From Nitrospirae bacterium UBA4572 (GTDB taxonomy: Bacteria; Nitrospirota; Leptospirillia; Leptospirillales; Leptospirillaceae): 6,529 nucleotides of DNA. Positions within the stretch are counted from its first letter, which is position 1. Each line of letters begins with the position of its first letter. The notes under the pieces are model-generated. The model worked only from the letters and a program-made list of their open reading frames with translations. It did no database searches and was not told the DNA's origin. The stretch covers positions 1 to 6,529 of the forward strand of contig DGKK01000045.1 of assembly GCA_002387725.1 (NCBI GenBank), given 5' to 3'. Of this stretch, positions 5,873 through 6,529 are shown in pieces. The position numbers and the translations under genes were made by a program.

Positions 5873-6128
5873 TTTTCTTTTCCCGGATTGTGACCTCGAG
5901 ACCGAGCCACTCGATAAGTTTGAATGCCGGACCGATCCTCGCTGTGGGTTTCCCGTTCTCCAGATCTACAATGTACCGGACACCCGTCCCGGCCAGGGCA
6001 GCCAAGTCGGACTGCGTCATCTTCTGCTTCTTTCTTCTGACCTTTAGAACGGCCCCAAGATCCTCGGTCGAACGAATCCTGATCGGCTCATGATCAATAT
6101 TCCCGAGCGGTAAACTTTTTGGCTTCAT
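5865..6128 (-). CDS. hipB: HipB antitoxin, XRE-family HTH repressor
   Basis: An 87-residue DNA-binding protein directly upstream of hipA, overlapping it by 8 bases. After a basic N terminus (MKPKSLPLGN) it carries an XRE helix-turn-helix at about residues 28-60: LKVRRKKQKMTQSDLAALAG, then VRYIVDLENGK. It ends in a short beta-strand (LEVTIREKK) typical of HipB-like dimerisation. HipB sequesters HipA and represses the operon. The ATG at 6128 is chosen because GGAG lies 9 nt upstream. An in-frame ATG at 6143 would add MEKKA but has no ribosome site, and its own codons contain the GGAG. Palindromic boxes at 6102, 6152 and 6202, including one inside this gene, suggest autoregulation. Confidence 0.92.
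   Translation of the reverse strand: MKPKSLPLGNIDHEPIRIRSTEDLGAVLKVRRKKQKMTQSDLAALAGTGVRYIVDLENGKPTARIGPAFKLIEWLGLEVTIREKKID
6101..6114. promoter_or_regulatory. Candidate HipB operator, box 1 (inside hipB)
   Basis: TCCCGAGCGGTAAA contains the dyad half sites CCCG and CGGT around a 2-bp centre. It lies within the first codons of hipB, about 50 bp downstream of the expected transcription start, and matches the other two boxes at the same phase. Confidence 0.5.
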
Positions 6129-6150
6129 GGCTTTTTTCTCCATAATTTTT

Positions 6151-6164
6151 TACCGATGGGGAAA
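6151..6164. promoter_or_regulatory. Candidate HipB operator, box 2 (at the transcription start)
   Basis: TACCGATGGGGAAA is the least symmetrical copy (ACCG/GGGG) but keeps the flanking AAA and the shared CCGA core. It overlaps the predicted hipBA transcription start, where binding would block initiation. Confidence 0.5.
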
Positions 6165-6192
6165 TTTTAGATGCTAATCATAAAATCGTCAA
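6164..6192 (-). promoter_or_regulatory. hipBA promoter (TTGACG-17-TAAAAT)
   Basis: On the minus strand TTGACG (6187-6192) and TAAAAT (6164-6169) are separated by exactly 17 bp, each one base from consensus. The expected transcription start is near 6157, inside the middle of the three palindromic boxes, leaving about 30 nt before the preferred hipB ATG. Confidence 0.75.
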
Positions 6193-6200
6193 CAAATTTT

Positions 6201-6214
6201 CACCGAACGGTAAA
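6201..6214. promoter_or_regulatory. Candidate HipB operator, box 3 (upstream of -35)
   Basis: CACCGAACGGTAAA holds the perfect dyad ACCG-AA-CGGT, which extends outward as TTT/AAA after one mismatch. It lies just upstream of the -35 box and is the best copy of the three. Confidence 0.6.
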
Positions 6215-6236
6215 ATACTTTAGTTATTCCATTTCT

Positions 6237-6256
6237 AACCCACATCCAGCACTTCT
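6237..6256 (+). repeat. Direct repeat copy 1 (AACCCACATCCAGCACTTCT)
   Basis: Identical to the copy at 6506-6525 at 18 of 20 positions, in the same orientation, 269 bp apart. The match ends at the last base of each unit. It is probably an insertion-sequence terminus. Confidence 0.8.
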
Positions 6257-6384
6257 CCCGTGAAGTTGGAGGGGATTTCTAAGTGATTTTCGTTTAACGA
6301 TATTTTCTTAGCAAATAAAATGCTTGATTTCCTTTGTTTGAATGCGATTTAATGCTTCCTGACCGATTAAGGTCATGAGGATGG

Positions 6385-6528
6385 ATGGCTGATTCGACCC
6401 CGTTATCGGATGTTCGAAGAATGGATCACCTGGGGCTTGTCTCCGGCGTGGCTCGAAAGATCCGGCTGGTGGAAACGATCGACGAGAGAATCCCGCCTGT
6501 TCCTCAACCCACATTCGGCACTTCTTGA
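6385..6528 (+). pseudogene. Truncated IS1634-family transposase (DUF4277 N terminus)
   Basis: The frame from ATG 6385 encodes only 47 residues. MADSTPLSDVRRMDHLGLV is followed by SGVARKIRLVETIDERIPPVPQ, which matches the N-terminal DUF4277 domain of IS1634-type (IS4-superfamily) DDE transposases, recognisable by DHLGLVxG and (L/I)VExID. Intact proteins of the family have several hundred residues. Here the resemblance ends after PPVPQ, exactly where the second copy of the 20-bp repeat begins, and the frame closes with PTFGTS and a stop. No catalytic DDE residues remain. GAGGA lies 3 nt before the ATG. It is a dead fragment created by an insertion or deletion at about 6505. Confidence 0.7.
6506..6525 (+). 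repeat. Direct repeat copy 2 (AACCCACATTCGGCACTTCT)
   Basis: The second copy of the 20-bp repeat starts at the point where the transposase similarity stops. The sequence after it (TGAT, then the window edge) differs from that following copy 1, so the repeat is not part of a longer perfect duplication as far as can be seen. Confidence 0.8.
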
Positions 6529-6529
6529 T

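Larger units (their letters stand above)
6237..6529 (+). mobile_element. IS1634-type insertion sequence fragment, 5' end only
   Basis: An AT-rich 5' segment and the start of a DUF4277-type transposase gene, bounded by two copies of a 20-bp sequence (6237-6256 and 6506-6525) differing at two positions. The first copy is a plausible left end of the element. The second interrupts the transposase reading frame and may be the left end of a second, nested or tandem copy continuing past the window. A weak promoter, TTGATT (6324-6329)-18-TTTAAT (6348-6353), precedes the gene. No inverted partner of the repeat occurs in the window. Confidence 0.6.

Noticed and set aside
6308..6514. 68-codon minus-strand frame at the right end
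   Set aside because: It is antisense to the transposase fragment, which has recognisable DUF4277 motifs; this frame has none.
1..6529. CRISPR array, tRNA or rRNA genes
   Set aside because: No regularly spaced direct repeats of CRISPR type, no cloverleaf-like segment and no rRNA-like sequence was seen.

Overview
The window suggests a chemolithoautotrophic bacterium with a moderately GC-rich genome. An energy-coupled inorganic-carbon uptake operon (dabB-dabA) sits beside an accessory stretch of toxin-antitoxin modules and insertion-sequence debris. An acidophilic autotroph such as Leptospirillum or Acidithiobacillus would fit, but that is an impression from gene content and base composition. 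No taxonomic marker is present.

Layout. (1) Bases 1-3147, minus strand: the 5' half of dabA (DUF2309/UPF0753 family, running off the left edge) and the complete dabB (NuoL-like ion-translocating membrane subunit). dabB is transcribed first, and its stop overlaps the dabA start in an ATGA junction. A well-matched sigma-54-type -24/-12 element lies upstream, with a palindrome about 110 bp further back. (2) Bases 3148-3842: an AT-rich regulatory region, then a decayed hicAB-like remnant on the plus strand. (3) Bases 3808-4417, plus strand: an intact higB-higA module with a strong promoter, an operator-like inverted repeat between -35 and -10, and a predicted leaderless higB message. (4) Bases 4418-4528: a compact intergenic region between convergent genes, with a terminator-like hairpin for the minus strand and a very long inverted repeat. 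(5) Bases 4529-6211, minus strand: an intact hipB-hipA module with HipA kinase residues, a sigma-70-type promoter and three near-identical palindromic boxes exactly 50 bp apart. (6) Bases 6237-6529: a fragment of an IS1634-type (DUF4277) element, with a truncated transposase and a 20-bp near-identical direct repeat at its two boundaries.

How the parts work together. DabB is expected to use the membrane ion gradient to drive vectorial CO2 hydration by DabA, accumulating bicarbonate in the cytoplasm. HigB (mRNA interferase) with HigA, and HipA (Ser/Thr kinase) with HipB, are two self-regulated toxin-antitoxin pairs facing each other. Together with the hicAB remnant they make a three-family toxin-antitoxin cluster next to a metabolic operon. 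No RNA genes, CRISPR arrays or phage genes were seen.
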